A DNA stretch of 54,985 nucleotides from positions 1 to 54,985 of the IMG/VR virus record IMGVR_UViG_3300031801_000852; one strand, written 5' to 3'. This DNA is from a virus. A model generated the notes under the pieces. That model ran no database searches. It was given only the letters and a program-made list of their open reading frames with translations, and was not told the origin of the DNA. Position numbers and translations under genes: made by a program. Below, one piece after another: positions 7,435 through 14,957 of the stretch. Positions within the stretch are counted from its first letter, which is position 1; each line of letters starts with the position of its first letter.

Positions 7435-8873
7435 TCGAAAAACCCATCTAATGTAGTTTTTTCTTTAGATGTTTCTGAGAACTTTTTCTTTTTGATTGGT
7501 TCTTGAACCACGGCCGGTCCCATACCCCCCAAAGTAGAATCTTTAAAAGGAGCAAATAAATCAACATCTTCTCCGCCAGGTTTTTGAAAACACCAAACAG
7601 ATTCGACAAACCACTTTGCTTGCCATTCATCGTATTTTGCTTTTCTTTCTTCATGTGTATCTCCCTCAAAAGATTTTATGCTTTTCGGGCGAGCCATAAT
7701 TCTCATTCCAATTTGCCCTTTGAAATATTCTTTAAGATCATTTACTAAATCATCACAAGACTTATGGCGTTTACCTTTGACTTTCGGGTCCATAATATTA
7801 ACCATTAACCATCCGCCTGGACTTAATTTATCAAATGCTTTTTTCATTACAGGAAGATAGAATCCATCTCTCCACTCTTCATAAGAATTATATCTACTCC
7901 ATGATTGATCACCTTCAAACTTACTACCCTCTGCATATCGTTCAGTAGCAAAGTATGGTGGAGAACTAAACATGATATCAATGTCATTAGGAATTTCATC
8001 CCACGGCAAGTCTTCAGCAGGCGATCTATAAATTTTTACTTTCTTTTTTCCTTCAACTGAAAACCAATTCTCACCAAATTCTGATTTAGGTTTTTCTTCT
8101 CCTAACCAATTTTCATACTGAACTGCCATCTTGTGATAATTTTCATGGAGATCACCATTCGGGTCCATTCCATAATATTCATCGGCATTAGAAGCAAAAA
8201 ATCCTGTCATACGATCACCCCAACCTGAACTTGTATCGAGTACTTTTTTAGATTTAGTAAAATCATAAAAAGCTTTAGCTACTGATGGTTTGAATTGTGT
8301 CGCAAAATATGCTCCAACTCGAACACCTTCAATGTACAAATTATTCTTGAGAGGCATTCCACAATCTGGATGAAGTCTCCATATCGGTGAAAGTATTTGT
8401 TTTAAATCTGTTTGATCATTCCACATTGTAATTGGACTTGGTGAACGATCATAACTACATTTCATTCGTTCACGATTCATGAACGCATCAGAAATGGTAT
8501 TAAAAATTGCACTAAAATTTAAAATTCCTATTCCCCATTCTGGAAAATTGCCAACATAGTCATCATATTTTTCATGGACTGTTTTACACTTTTCTTTTGG
8601 GAAAATATTATCTTTTAGATTGAGATTGCACAATTTATAAAAGCTTTGTCTAACTTCGTGCATATCAAATTCCCTGAATGGAAATTTGGGGTGGTGTTTT
8701 TCAAAGAAATGAATCAAAGTATCGATCATGACTTTCGCCCGTTTGGACATGGGCAAAGAAGTATCTGTATCGACATACTTCGTATTTAAGTTTTGCCAAG
8801 TAAATAAATCGAATACTGGCAACCCATATTCATTTACATTATCTTCATAAATTTTTAATAATTCTTCGTTCAT
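7431..8873 (-). CDS. SPPY-type amino-methyltransferase, paralogue 2, with clamp-binding-like tail
   Basis: About 480 residues; ATG at 8873 overlaps the gp44 stop (ATGA), so it is chosen over the upstream TTG. A 200-residue N-terminal region precedes motif I VLDTSSGWGDRMTGFFAS and motif IV FSSPPYFATERYAEG. Segments YDRSPSPITMW and QFKPSVAKAFYDF match paralogue 3 (YRSWTI..., QYPPAVAKSLYNL). A basic linker leads to the C-terminus TTLDGFFE, an L-x-x-F-F motif resembling PIP-like clamp peptides. It follows the clamp and clamp loader genes directly. Likely a DNA base amino-alkylating enzyme tethered to gp45; methyl transfer is the default reading. Confidence 0.78.
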   Translation of the reverse strand: MNEELLKIYEDNVNEYGLPVFDLFTWQNLNTKYVDTDTSLPMSKRAKVMIDTLIHFFEKHHPKFPFREFDMHEVRQSFYKLCNLNLKDNIFPKEKCKTVHEKYDDYVGNFPEWGIGILNFSAIFNTISDAFMNRERMKCSYDRSPSPITMWNDQTDLKQILSPIWRLHPDCGMPLKNNLYIEGVRVGAYFATQFKPSVAKAFYDFTKSKKVLDTSSGWGDRMTGFFASNADEYYGMDPNGDLHENYHKMAVQYENWLGEEKPKSEFGENWFSVEGKKKVKIYRSPAEDLPWDEIPNDIDIMFSSPPYFATERYAEGSKFEGDQSWSRYNSYEEWRDGFYLPVMKKAFDKLSPGGWLMVNIMDPKVKGKRHKSCDDLVNDLKEYFKGQIGMRIMARPKSIKSFEGDTHEERKAKYDEWQAKWFVESVWCFQKPGGEDVDLFAPFKDSTLGGMGPAVVQEPIKKKKFSETSKEKTTLDGFFE

Positions 8874-9808
8874 TTGAATTCGCAATCTACCATCATCTCT
8901 GTGAGACAGGCGACTAGGTTAATTTCTTGGTCTGCGACAAACGCAGACTTGTATTGATATTCCGCAATAATAAGAACAGCTTGGGGGATTGAAGTATCCT
9001 TGAGATGTTCATGTATTCCATCATAAATCTTTCGAAAAATCCTTACCGGATCATTATCGACATTTTGAGTAACCCATTTACGTACTTCAGAAAAATGTTT
9101 TTCTTTTAATGCCCTCATCAATTCAAGAAGATTGATTTCACCAATCTGTGCCAAGATACCGGCATCGATAATTCCACCTGCTGCATATCTTTGAAGTTCG
9201 TTTATTACTCTCCTCATATCTGGAAAGTGTTTCAAAACTAATTCAACAAGAACCTTTTCATCAAACTTGATTCCCTTCTCTGTCAAAATTTCTTTGACTC
9301 TTACTAAACATTCTTGACCAAGTTTCGGTTTCTCTGCTCTTGGAATTACAAATTCTATTACAGAGCAACGTGAATGGATAGGATCAATGATCCGATTACG
9401 AAAATTACAAGTAAAGATAAAACTAACATTACTGCTAAATTTTTCAATGAACCCCCTTAGTGCTGGTTGAACCGATTCAGCATTCATGTAATCTGCCTCA
9501 TCGACTATGACAACTTTTCTTCCACCAGTCATTGAGACTGAACTACAATATTGCTGTAGAAGTGTTCTAACTGTATCTATATTTCTTCCCTCATTTGAAC
9601 CATTTATCATTAAATAATCCAAACCTATTTCATCACACATAGCACGAGCTATTGTGGTCTTACCTACACCGGCTCCACCAGACAAAAGTAAATTAGGAAT
9701 TTTACCATCATTAACAAAACCTTGAAAGACTTCTTTGGTTGGTTCTAATAGAACGCAGTCCGCCACTCTTTTAGGGCGAAACTCTTCTACCCATAAAAAG
9801 TTTTCCAT
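8870..9808 (-). CDS. gp44: Clamp loader large subunit (T4 gp44 type)
   Basis: 312 residues, the usual length. AAA+ Walker A is GGAGVGKTTIARAMC near residue 45, Walker B IVDEADYMN, and the clade-specific SRC motif appears in IHSRCSVIEF. N-terminal LWVEEFRPK is typical of clamp loader ATPases. It loads the gp45 clamp at primer-template junctions. It sits 2 bp after gp45. In T4-like phages gp62 normally follows; here a methyltransferase follows with a 4-bp overlap and no gp62 is recognisable in the window. Confidence 0.93.
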   Translation of the reverse strand: MENFLWVEEFRPKRVADCVLLEPTKEVFQGFVNDGKIPNLLLSGGAGVGKTTIARAMCDEIGLDYLMINGSNEGRNIDTVRTLLQQYCSSVSMTGGRKVVIVDEADYMNAESVQPALRGFIEKFSSNVSFIFTCNFRNRIIDPIHSRCSVIEFVIPRAEKPKLGQECLVRVKEILTEKGIKFDEKVLVELVLKHFPDMRRVINELQRYAAGGIIDAGILAQIGEINLLELMRALKEKHFSEVRKWVTQNVDNDPVRIFRKIYDGIHEHLKDTSIPQAVLIIAEYQYKSAFVADQEINLVACLTEMMVDCEFK

Positions 9809-9810
9809 GA

Positions 9811-10479
9811 TTATCCGTTATAGTTTGAATTTTGTTCTGTTGCGATCCAATATTGTAATTTGGAATGTTCGTGTGCGAAATGTGCAATCCCTTTGGATGA
9901 AATTCCAACTTGGTATCCACCACTCAAAAGTTTCATGTTCTCAATTTTGAAAACCATTTGAAAATCTAATGTAGTAGTTCCAACTTCTCTTCGAAATTCA
10001 TCAGAAGAATTATTATTGGTATCAGTAGCTACCAAAAATATTTTACTTTCATCACCATGTACAACTAATTCTGGTAACGATAAAACTTGTGCCGCCTTCA
10101 GACAAGAATCGTATGCGTCTTTCGACATTTTGAAATTGATTTCCGGTTCAGGAAAATCAAGTTTTTTCTCTGGAGGTAAGACTAACATGGCTGGATCTCC
10201 ATAAACATAATCTAGTTCATATTCGTTACTACGAATATTCAATTTATTTTCACCAACATTTAATTCAGGAGACTTTTCAAAAAGACTAAGTGCACCTAAC
10301 AATTTGTTAAGATCATAGATAGCAAATGTGCTAGGAATGTCTTCACTAATTTCTGCACTTGTTAGAATATTTTTTTGAGGTGAAATTGTTGATAGTGATT
10401 TACCCTGTTTGAATTGTATGTTTTGATTTATTGTTGCGTAGTTTTTGAGTATCGCGAGTGTTTCTGCTGTTAACTTCAT
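9811..10479 (-). CDS. gp45: Sliding clamp (T4 gp45 type)
   Basis: 222 residues, the size of T4 gp45, starting MKLTAETLAILKNYA, a typical clamp N-terminus. It contains the short motifs expected of the trimeric clamp, such as IYDLNKLLGALSLF and the YVYGDPAML segment. The clamp holds polymerase on DNA and, in T4, also activates late transcription with gp33 and gp55. It is the first gene of the operon ending with asparagine synthetase at 2899 and has its own sigma70-type promoter at 10517-10544. Confidence 0.93.
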   Translation of the reverse strand: MKLTAETLAILKNYATINQNIQFKQGKSLSTISPQKNILTSAEISEDIPSTFAIYDLNKLLGALSLFEKSPELNVGENKLNIRSNEYELDYVYGDPAMLVLPPEKKLDFPEPEINFKMSKDAYDSCLKAAQVLSLPELVVHGDESKIFLVATDTNNNSSDEFRREVGTTTLDFQMVFKIENMKLLSGGYQVGISSKGIAHFAHEHSKLQYWIATEQNSNYNG

Positions 10480-10516
10480 CGTATTCCTTGTATGATTTGT
10501 ATTAATTGTATATCTT

Positions 10517-10544
10517 ATTATATCATGTATTGTTGATTTGTCAA
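10517..10544 (-). promoter_or_regulatory. Sigma70-type early promoter of gp45
   Basis: Minus strand TTGACA (10544-10539), 16-bp spacer, TATAAT (10522-10517), about 38 bp before the gp45 start. It begins immediately after the glycosyltransferase stop codon. Confidence 0.88.
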
Positions 10545-10545
10545 G

Positions 10546-11502
10546 TTATTTTGTGGGTGTAGTAAGTTTCACCTTCCCCTTCTTTTTGTCAGCTCGTTCT
10601 GCTGCTCTCCGTTCTTGTCGATTTTGTTTTCGTTCTTCTTTCAATGGTCTTTCTTGTATATCTACTCCATGTGATGCATATTCCAATTTACCCAAATCTT
10701 TTAATGTACCATTGAAAACATAAGTACCAACATGATTCACTTCCATCCAGGGGCACAACCAAGTTGTAAATCCTATCTTTCTTGCGAATTGACAAAACAT
10801 ATAATCTTCAGACAAATAACGATCTGAACCACTTGCGCCTTTTCCTGCATATAATTCATTATCAATTACTGTATCAAAGAAGGCATGAATGTATCGTTTG
10901 CCATCAAAATGTTCTGAACGATTATGATCTGGTTTGTAGGAAAATTGGGGATACTCTTCTCTAAATGCTTCAAAGACTTCACGGGCGATTATAACAAAAC
11001 CTGTACCCACTTCTAATACTTCAGTTGGTTCATCAATTTTAATTTGAGTTGTACCTGCTGTTGGATTAAATACAAAATCTCCTGTAAATTTTTCTAATAT
11101 TGTAGGGTCTTCATCTGCTAATCCCGCATCAACAGCATTACGAACTTTTTCCCAAGCAATACATTTTTTGGGATAAGGTCCGCCAATAATTGGTTTATCT
11201 TTTCCAACAAGGGAAGCGAGTGCTAATACATCTTGAGGATTAAAATTGATGTCCGAATCAATGAACATCAGGTGGGTATAAGGGGAACGTAGAAATTCAT
11301 CTACCAAATAATTTCTTGCTCTTGTAATTAAACTTTCATTAAAAAGATAAAAGAACTTTATATCCATTCCATATTTTGTGGCGGTAGTTGCTAAATCACA
11401 ACATGCTTTAGTGTACATTCCATGACATTGCCCGCCATACATTGGAGTACCGATAAATATTTTCTTTTCTCTTAGTTCTTTAATATCAATTGAAATTTTC
11501 AT
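10546..11502 (-). CDS. Glycosyltransferase-like protein
   Basis: 318 residues. KIFIGTPMYGG at the start, LITRARNYLVDEFL and HLMFIDSDINF form a GT-A-like nucleotide-sugar fold, with DSD as the metal-binding DxD motif near residue 81. EVGTGFVIIAREVF and SEDYMFCQFARKIGF match the acceptor-side region seen in marine T4-like phage glycosyltransferases. The C-terminal 40 residues are a Lys/Arg/Glu-rich tail. It may glycosylate DNA, virion proteins or host surface sugars; this cannot be decided. Its 180-nt leader carries a tandem structured element, so expression may be regulated in cis. Confidence 0.72.
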   Translation of the reverse strand: MKISIDIKELREKKIFIGTPMYGGQCHGMYTKACCDLATTATKYGMDIKFFYLFNESLITRARNYLVDEFLRSPYTHLMFIDSDINFNPQDVLALASLVGKDKPIIGGPYPKKCIAWEKVRNAVDAGLADEDPTILEKFTGDFVFNPTAGTTQIKIDEPTEVLEVGTGFVIIAREVFEAFREEYPQFSYKPDHNRSEHFDGKRYIHAFFDTVIDNELYAGKGASGSDRYLSEDYMFCQFARKIGFTTWLCPWMEVNHVGTYVFNGTLKDLGKLEYASHGVDIQERPLKEERKQNRQERRAAERADKKKGKVKLTTPTK

Positions 11503-11546
11503 TTCACTTTCCTATTATAAAATTATTATAAAAATGTTAATGTTAG

Positions 11547-11676
11547 GTAGAGCTTAAACTATCCTATCCTCACCCGTGGCACGTACCTCTGGGCTTATTG
11601 TATAGGCATCTTAACTTCATTTAAGTAGAGCTCTTACTCGCACTCAAGTGCAGAGTCCGTCCCTCTGACCTGGCTT
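11547..11676 (-). promoter_or_regulatory. Tandem structured RNA element in the leader of the glycosyltransferase gene
   Basis: Two related units of about 50 nt lie head to tail at 11547-11596 and 11625-11676. Read on the minus strand each starts AAGCC, contains CAGAGG(G/T)ACG (11591-11582 and 11667-11658) and ends AGCTCTAC. The second unit has hairpins CAGAG/CTCTG (11651-11667) and GCACT/AGTGC (11640-11651); a hairpin CTTAA/TTAAG (11610-11625) lies between units. No frame runs through it. A riboswitch-like or other cis-acting RNA is plausible, but I cannot name the class. Confidence 0.55.
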
Positions 11677-11681
11677 TAGAG

Positions 11682-12023
11682 TCATTTACCTAACAAATCT
11701 ATTTTAGATTCATCTATTCCACCATGCTTCTCAATCACTTCATCAATAATTGAACACGGCACATATCCATAAACCGTACCACAAAGATTTTCTTCATCTT
11801 CTGCGTAGGATGTAAGCAATGTTTCTTCTGTAGACGGAAAACCGACTTCAGCTCGTTCATAACTATCTGCCACATCTCGTGGCTCACTATACAAAGATTG
11901 TCCTGCTTGAACAGACATTTTAAATCCATCATTACAAACTACTTTAGGAGTGCGAGAACTTGTCATGCCTGGCACAAGTTTTGTGACTGTTCTATACTTC
12001 TGTATAAATTCATTAATTTTCAT
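11682..12023 (-). CDS. Conserved phage protein of unknown function
   Basis: 113 residues from the ATG at 12023 (MKINEF); the frame is open further upstream but that part is AT-rich noise. Segments KVVCNDGFKMSVQAG, VGFPSTEE and TVYGYVP...EKHGGI resemble a small conserved protein of many tailed phages for which I know no function. No membrane segment or cysteine pair is obvious. It is the last gene of a run of ATGA-overlapping small genes and lies directly before the tandem RNA element. Confidence 0.7.
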   Translation of the reverse strand: MKINEFIQKYRTVTKLVPGMTSSRTPKVVCNDGFKMSVQAGQSLYSEPRDVADSYERAEVGFPSTEETLLTSYAEDEENLCGTVYGYVPCSIIDEVIEKHGGIDESKIDLLGK

Positions 12024-12042
12024 ATCATTAATATATATAAGT

Positions 12043-12219
12043 TTAAGATTTATCTTTTTTATATTCCCTGGCGTGCTGCAATGCTTCTTTCTTTGTCTTG
12101 AAAAAACCACCACCCATTTCTACTTCATCTTCGAATCTTCGTACCATGTATTTGCCCACAGTAGGGGAACCAAAAATAAATTCACCTTCTTCAAGGATTT
12201 CAATCGTTGTTTTTTTCAT
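12043..12219 (-). CDS. Small protein, unknown function
   Basis: 58 residues starting at the ATG (MKKTTIEIL) that overlaps the upstream stop by 4 bp; an upstream TTG is less likely. The sequence has a compact beta-like pattern (GEFIFGS, GKYMVRRF) and ends with a Lys-rich helix. GGAG lies 9 bp before the ATG. No family recognised. Confidence 0.65.
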   Translation of the reverse strand: MKKTTIEILEEGEFIFGSPTVGKYMVRRFEDEVEMGGGFFKTKKEALQHAREYKKDKS

Positions 12220-12422
12220 CTTAATCCACTCCAATTTAAATAGGGATCATCGAACATTTCCATTTGGGCTTGTTCTTTTCTCCATTGTCTAATTGCATCT
12301 CCACGTTCCTCATCAATCACATGTTGAGGGAGATCATCTACATTTTCCATAGGTTCTTCTGCAACCTTTTTGGCTATACTATCTACCATTCCATCACTCC
12401 AAAGATAGGTTAAATTATTCAT
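12216..12422 (-). CDS. Small acidic protein, unknown function
   Basis: 68 residues, acidic, mostly predicted helical (EERGDAIRQWRKEQAQMEMF). The ATG overlaps the stop of the 2OG-oxygenase-like gene and its own stop overlaps the next ATG, so it sits in a tightly coupled operon. No domain recognised. Confidence 0.65.
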   Translation of the reverse strand: MNNLTYLWSDGMVDSIAKKVAEEPMENVDDLPQHVIDEERGDAIRQWRKEQAQMEMFDDPYLNWSGLR

Positions 12423-13078
12423 TTGATTTCAATGTTTGTTGATATTGTTATTCTTGGTTCTTTTGTCGGTCCTTGTTCCACAACTTCATGATTTAATGTT
12501 GAAGGAAAAATAATCATATCATCTTCTTGACATGGCATTATAAAATCCTCTAACAAATAAGAATTGTCCGGAGCCCCTAAATCCAAAAAATTAATTGTAC
12601 TCACTTGCAAGTGTTTTGTAAATGGTGCAAAGTTTGCTGGATTATTAAACCGTGTAAAAACATGTTCTTTTTTAAAATTCACATAATGACAAGTAGAAAA
12701 ACTCTCCTTTGTTAAATGATTATGAGAGCCTATCCGTTGACCTTCAAGAATTGCTGAATAACTTCTAATGTCAAGTTCCCATCTAAAAGGTTTTTCTGTA
12801 AATACTTTTTCATCAAAAAATTTATTAAATACTTTTGTATATTCACGGTTAAGTTTGTCAAAATTTACAAATCGAAAAGTTATATCATCATAATCTTTTT
12901 CAAAACTATTTTTTTTATAATCATTTCCAAATATACTAACGTATGTACAAGCATTCTTTTTTAAATTTTTATTATACTTTATATCCTCAACTATTTTTTC
13001 TTTATCATAAGAAGTAGGATCAATTCTAATTTTGTAAATTGGAAAAGAAAATAAATTTAATTGTGAAAACTCACTCAT
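12419..13078 (-). CDS. Putative 2OG-Fe(II) oxygenase (phage type)
   Basis: 219 residues. IGSHNHLTKESFSTCHYVNF contains the iron-binding His cluster, and DDMIIFPSTLNHEV has the distal His, followed by EPRITISTNI with the Arg that binds 2-oxoglutarate. This layout matches the short 2OG-Fe(II) oxygenases common in marine T4-like phages. The usual HxD Asp is not clear: HNHL is in that place, so metal binding may be atypical. It is coupled by 4-bp overlaps to both neighbours. The substrate is unknown. Confidence 0.65.
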   Translation of the reverse strand: MSEFSQLNLFSFPIYKIRIDPTSYDKEKIVEDIKYNKNLKKNACTYVSIFGNDYKKNSFEKDYDDITFRFVNFDKLNREYTKVFNKFFDEKVFTEKPFRWELDIRSYSAILEGQRIGSHNHLTKESFSTCHYVNFKKEHVFTRFNNPANFAPFTKHLQVSTINFLDLGAPDNSYLLEDFIMPCQEDDMIIFPSTLNHEVVEQGPTKEPRITISTNIEIK

Positions 13079-13245
13079 CTTATCTTTGTATTTTCAATAG
13101 TGGTTTTAGCTCGTTCAATTTTTTTCTTTAATCGTTTTTTCTCGGTATCATCTTCACAAGATTTTAGCTTCTCTTCATATACAAGAATAGATGCTTTTGT
13201 GCGTTCGATTGCGCCTTCTTGGCGTCTTCGTTTTTGTTGGTTCAT
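13075..13245 (-). CDS. Small basic coiled-coil protein
   Basis: 56 residues from the ATG at 13245 (MNQQKRRRQEG), ending with a TGA that overlaps the next ATG. Almost every residue is charged and arranged in heptad-like spacing, so a single long helix or coiled coil is likely. No family recognised; real because of the tight coupling on its 3' side. Confidence 0.65.
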   Translation of the reverse strand: MNQQKRRRQEGAIERTKASILVYEEKLKSCEDDTEKKRLKKKIERAKTTIENTKIR

Positions 13246-13250
13246 AGTTT

Positions 13251-13331
13251 TTATAGACTAAACATTACTACTGCTGTAAGGTATAACATACCCATCATCA
13301 ATACGAATGTTGCGATCTCTTCAAGCCACAT
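13251..13331 (-). CDS. Possible 26-residue membrane peptide
   Basis: A frame beginning MWLEEIATFVL and consisting nearly entirely of one hydrophobic segment starts inside the end of the 90-residue gene and stops just before the next gene. Single-span peptides of this size are common in phages, but at this length the call is tentative. Confidence 0.4.
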   Translation of the reverse strand: MWLEEIATFVLMMGMLYLTAVVMFSL

Positions 13332-13593
13332 TTTCATTGTTTATCTCTATTAAAGAATCTCTCCAGTCACCCAATTCAGAATCAATTCCTGTATGGGTAA
13401 TTCCTTCTGCTGAAAGAAAAACTGGGTTTGTAATCTGTAAAAATTTACCTTCTTTAACATCCCAATTATCACAAGCAATATCGGTTGCGACACTTGGTTC
13501 GTTTTCAAAGGCATAAAGTTTACCATCCATATCCCTAGCCAAAAACTTGAACGTATCTGGTACTAGGGTTTCAACATTTATTTTTTTCATCAT
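13321..13593 (-). CDS. Small phage protein, unknown function
   Basis: About 90 residues, acidic, with a likely beta-rich fold (FKFLARDMDGKLYAFENEP). It lies 14 bp after the CobS-like gene in the same direction. The start may be either of two adjacent Met codons. No known motif is visible and I do not assign a function. Confidence 0.65.
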   Translation of the reverse strand: MMKKINVETLVPDTFKFLARDMDGKLYAFENEPSVATDIACDNWDVKEGKFLQITNPVFLSAEGITHTGIDSELGDWRDSLIEINNENVA

Positions 13594-13607
13594 TTATCCT
13601 ATTAAGA

Positions 13608-14837
13608 TTAATCTTCATAATCGGAATTTTCTTCATCCAAAAGTCTGTGAGCTTCTTCAGCTTCAGTTTCATCGAGATCAACTCCGGCATCAATCTTGGA
13701 ATACAAATCCAAGAAAGAAGTTTTCGTATCTTCATCAAAACGATTCACACACATTTCGATTGATTTCATTCTATCACCGAAAATTGCGAATGCGTTTGAA
13801 ATATGAACCAATCGGCGAGTTGCGATTACTTCATCGATTCCACCATCGTAAAAAGTCTTACGAATGGCGTTTGCCCAATTCACCAACTTCTCTGCGAAAT
13901 CAGAATCAGGAACTCCAAGAGAATCAAGAACTTTGTTCACGATTTTCTTTTCGGTTTGGGCTGAAGGATAATTAACTTCCATTGTGATAGGAAATCTTTC
14001 AAGGAAAGCTTCGTTCAAGATATTGGTAAAAACAAATCTACCATCTTCAGAACCTTTTCCTTTAGTATTGGCGGTTGCGACAACCGAAAATCCCTCGGCT
14101 GGTGTAACCATTCTGTTTATCTTTTTCAAATAAACACCTTTACCCTCAAGTATAGGTTGTAGACACATCACTTTGTTGGATGCCAAGTCAATCTCATCAA
14201 GGAGAAGAACTGCACCACGTTCCATTGCGATGACCACAGGACCATCCTGCCAAACTGTATTACCATCAACCAATGCGTAGTGACCCAAAAGATCATCTTC
14301 ATCAGTTTCAACAGTAATGTTAACCCTGATAAATTCTCTCTTGAGTTTTGCACAGGCTTGTTCGGTCATATAAGTTTTACCAGTTCCAGATTCACCAGTT
14401 TCAAATACTGGATAAAATTTTCTAGAACTCAAAACCTTAATCAAATCACTAAAATGTCCGTGAGCCACGAACAAAGGATCTTTTTTAGGAATCAATTCTG
14501 CTGGATTAAAATATGTACTCATATCTAAAGTATCACTCTCTACTTTTTTTGTTTTCACAGGAGCCGGATCTACCGGACGATCTGGTTGTACTACCGGAGC
14601 AGGAACCACATCTGCGACTGATGCACCTTCTCCACCATTTAATGCAGGAAGACGATAAGTATCTTTACTAACCTTAGTAAAGGCACCCATTCGCCGTGCG
14701 TCAGTCAACCAAAATGGGAATTTCAACCCATTCTCTTCTGCTATTTCAGTAATAGTTTTCTTTGCTAATACTGCGCCTTCGCCATATTTGACGATTGCCG
14801 CTGAAAGAAACTTTAACTGTTTTTCAGTATATGTCAT
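13608..14837 (-). CDS. cobS: MoxR/CobS-like AAA+ ATPase
   Basis: About 409 residues from the ATG at 14837 (MTYTEKQLKFL). An upstream in-frame ATG at 14888 would fall at the predicted transcript start, so it is not preferred. Walker A is ETGESGTGKTYMTEQ and Walker B LLLDEIDLAS; VVATANTKGKGSEDG is the sensor region. The N-terminal 100 residues are a small helical domain plus a Pro-rich linker. CobS-like proteins are frequent in T4-like marine phages; in cobalt chelation CobS works with a VWA partner, CobT. Here the upstream gene encodes a VWA protein, giving the same pair. The phage role is unknown; a chaperone-like remodelling function is as likely as cobalamin synthesis. Confidence 0.83.
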   Translation of the reverse strand: MTYTEKQLKFLSAAIVKYGEGAVLAKKTITEIAEENGLKFPFWLTDARRMGAFTKVSKDTYRLPALNGGEGASVADVVPAPVVQPDRPVDPAPVKTKKVESDTLDMSTYFNPAELIPKKDPLFVAHGHFSDLIKVLSSRKFYPVFETGESGTGKTYMTEQACAKLKREFIRVNITVETDEDDLLGHYALVDGNTVWQDGPVVIAMERGAVLLLDEIDLASNKVMCLQPILEGKGVYLKKINRMVTPAEGFSVVATANTKGKGSEDGRFVFTNILNEAFLERFPITMEVNYPSAQTEKKIVNKVLDSLGVPDSDFAEKLVNWANAIRKTFYDGGIDEVIATRRLVHISNAFAIFGDRMKSIEMCVNRFDEDTKTSFLDLYSKIDAGVDLDETEAEEAHRLLDEENSDYED

Positions 14838-14899
14838 TTTCACATCTCTCATAATGTATGTTTTATTTGATGAAGAACGTTTCTTCATCTTCAGGTACC

Positions 14900-14928
14900 A
14901 TTATACAGTAAATTGGTCAGGAAGTCAA
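14900..14928 (-). promoter_or_regulatory. Sigma70-type early promoter of the CobS-like gene
   Basis: Minus strand TTGACT (14928-14923), 17-bp spacer, TATAAT (14905-14900), with the shared upstream AAACAC. It lies in the gap between the VWA gene and the ATPase gene. Confidence 0.88.
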
Positions 14929-14957
14929 GTGTTTATACAAACTTTTTTCACTTTTTT

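Noticed and set aside
13547-13975. 142-residue plus-strand frame
   Set aside because: Antisense shadow of the CobS-like ATPase gene; composition is that of reversed acidic codons.
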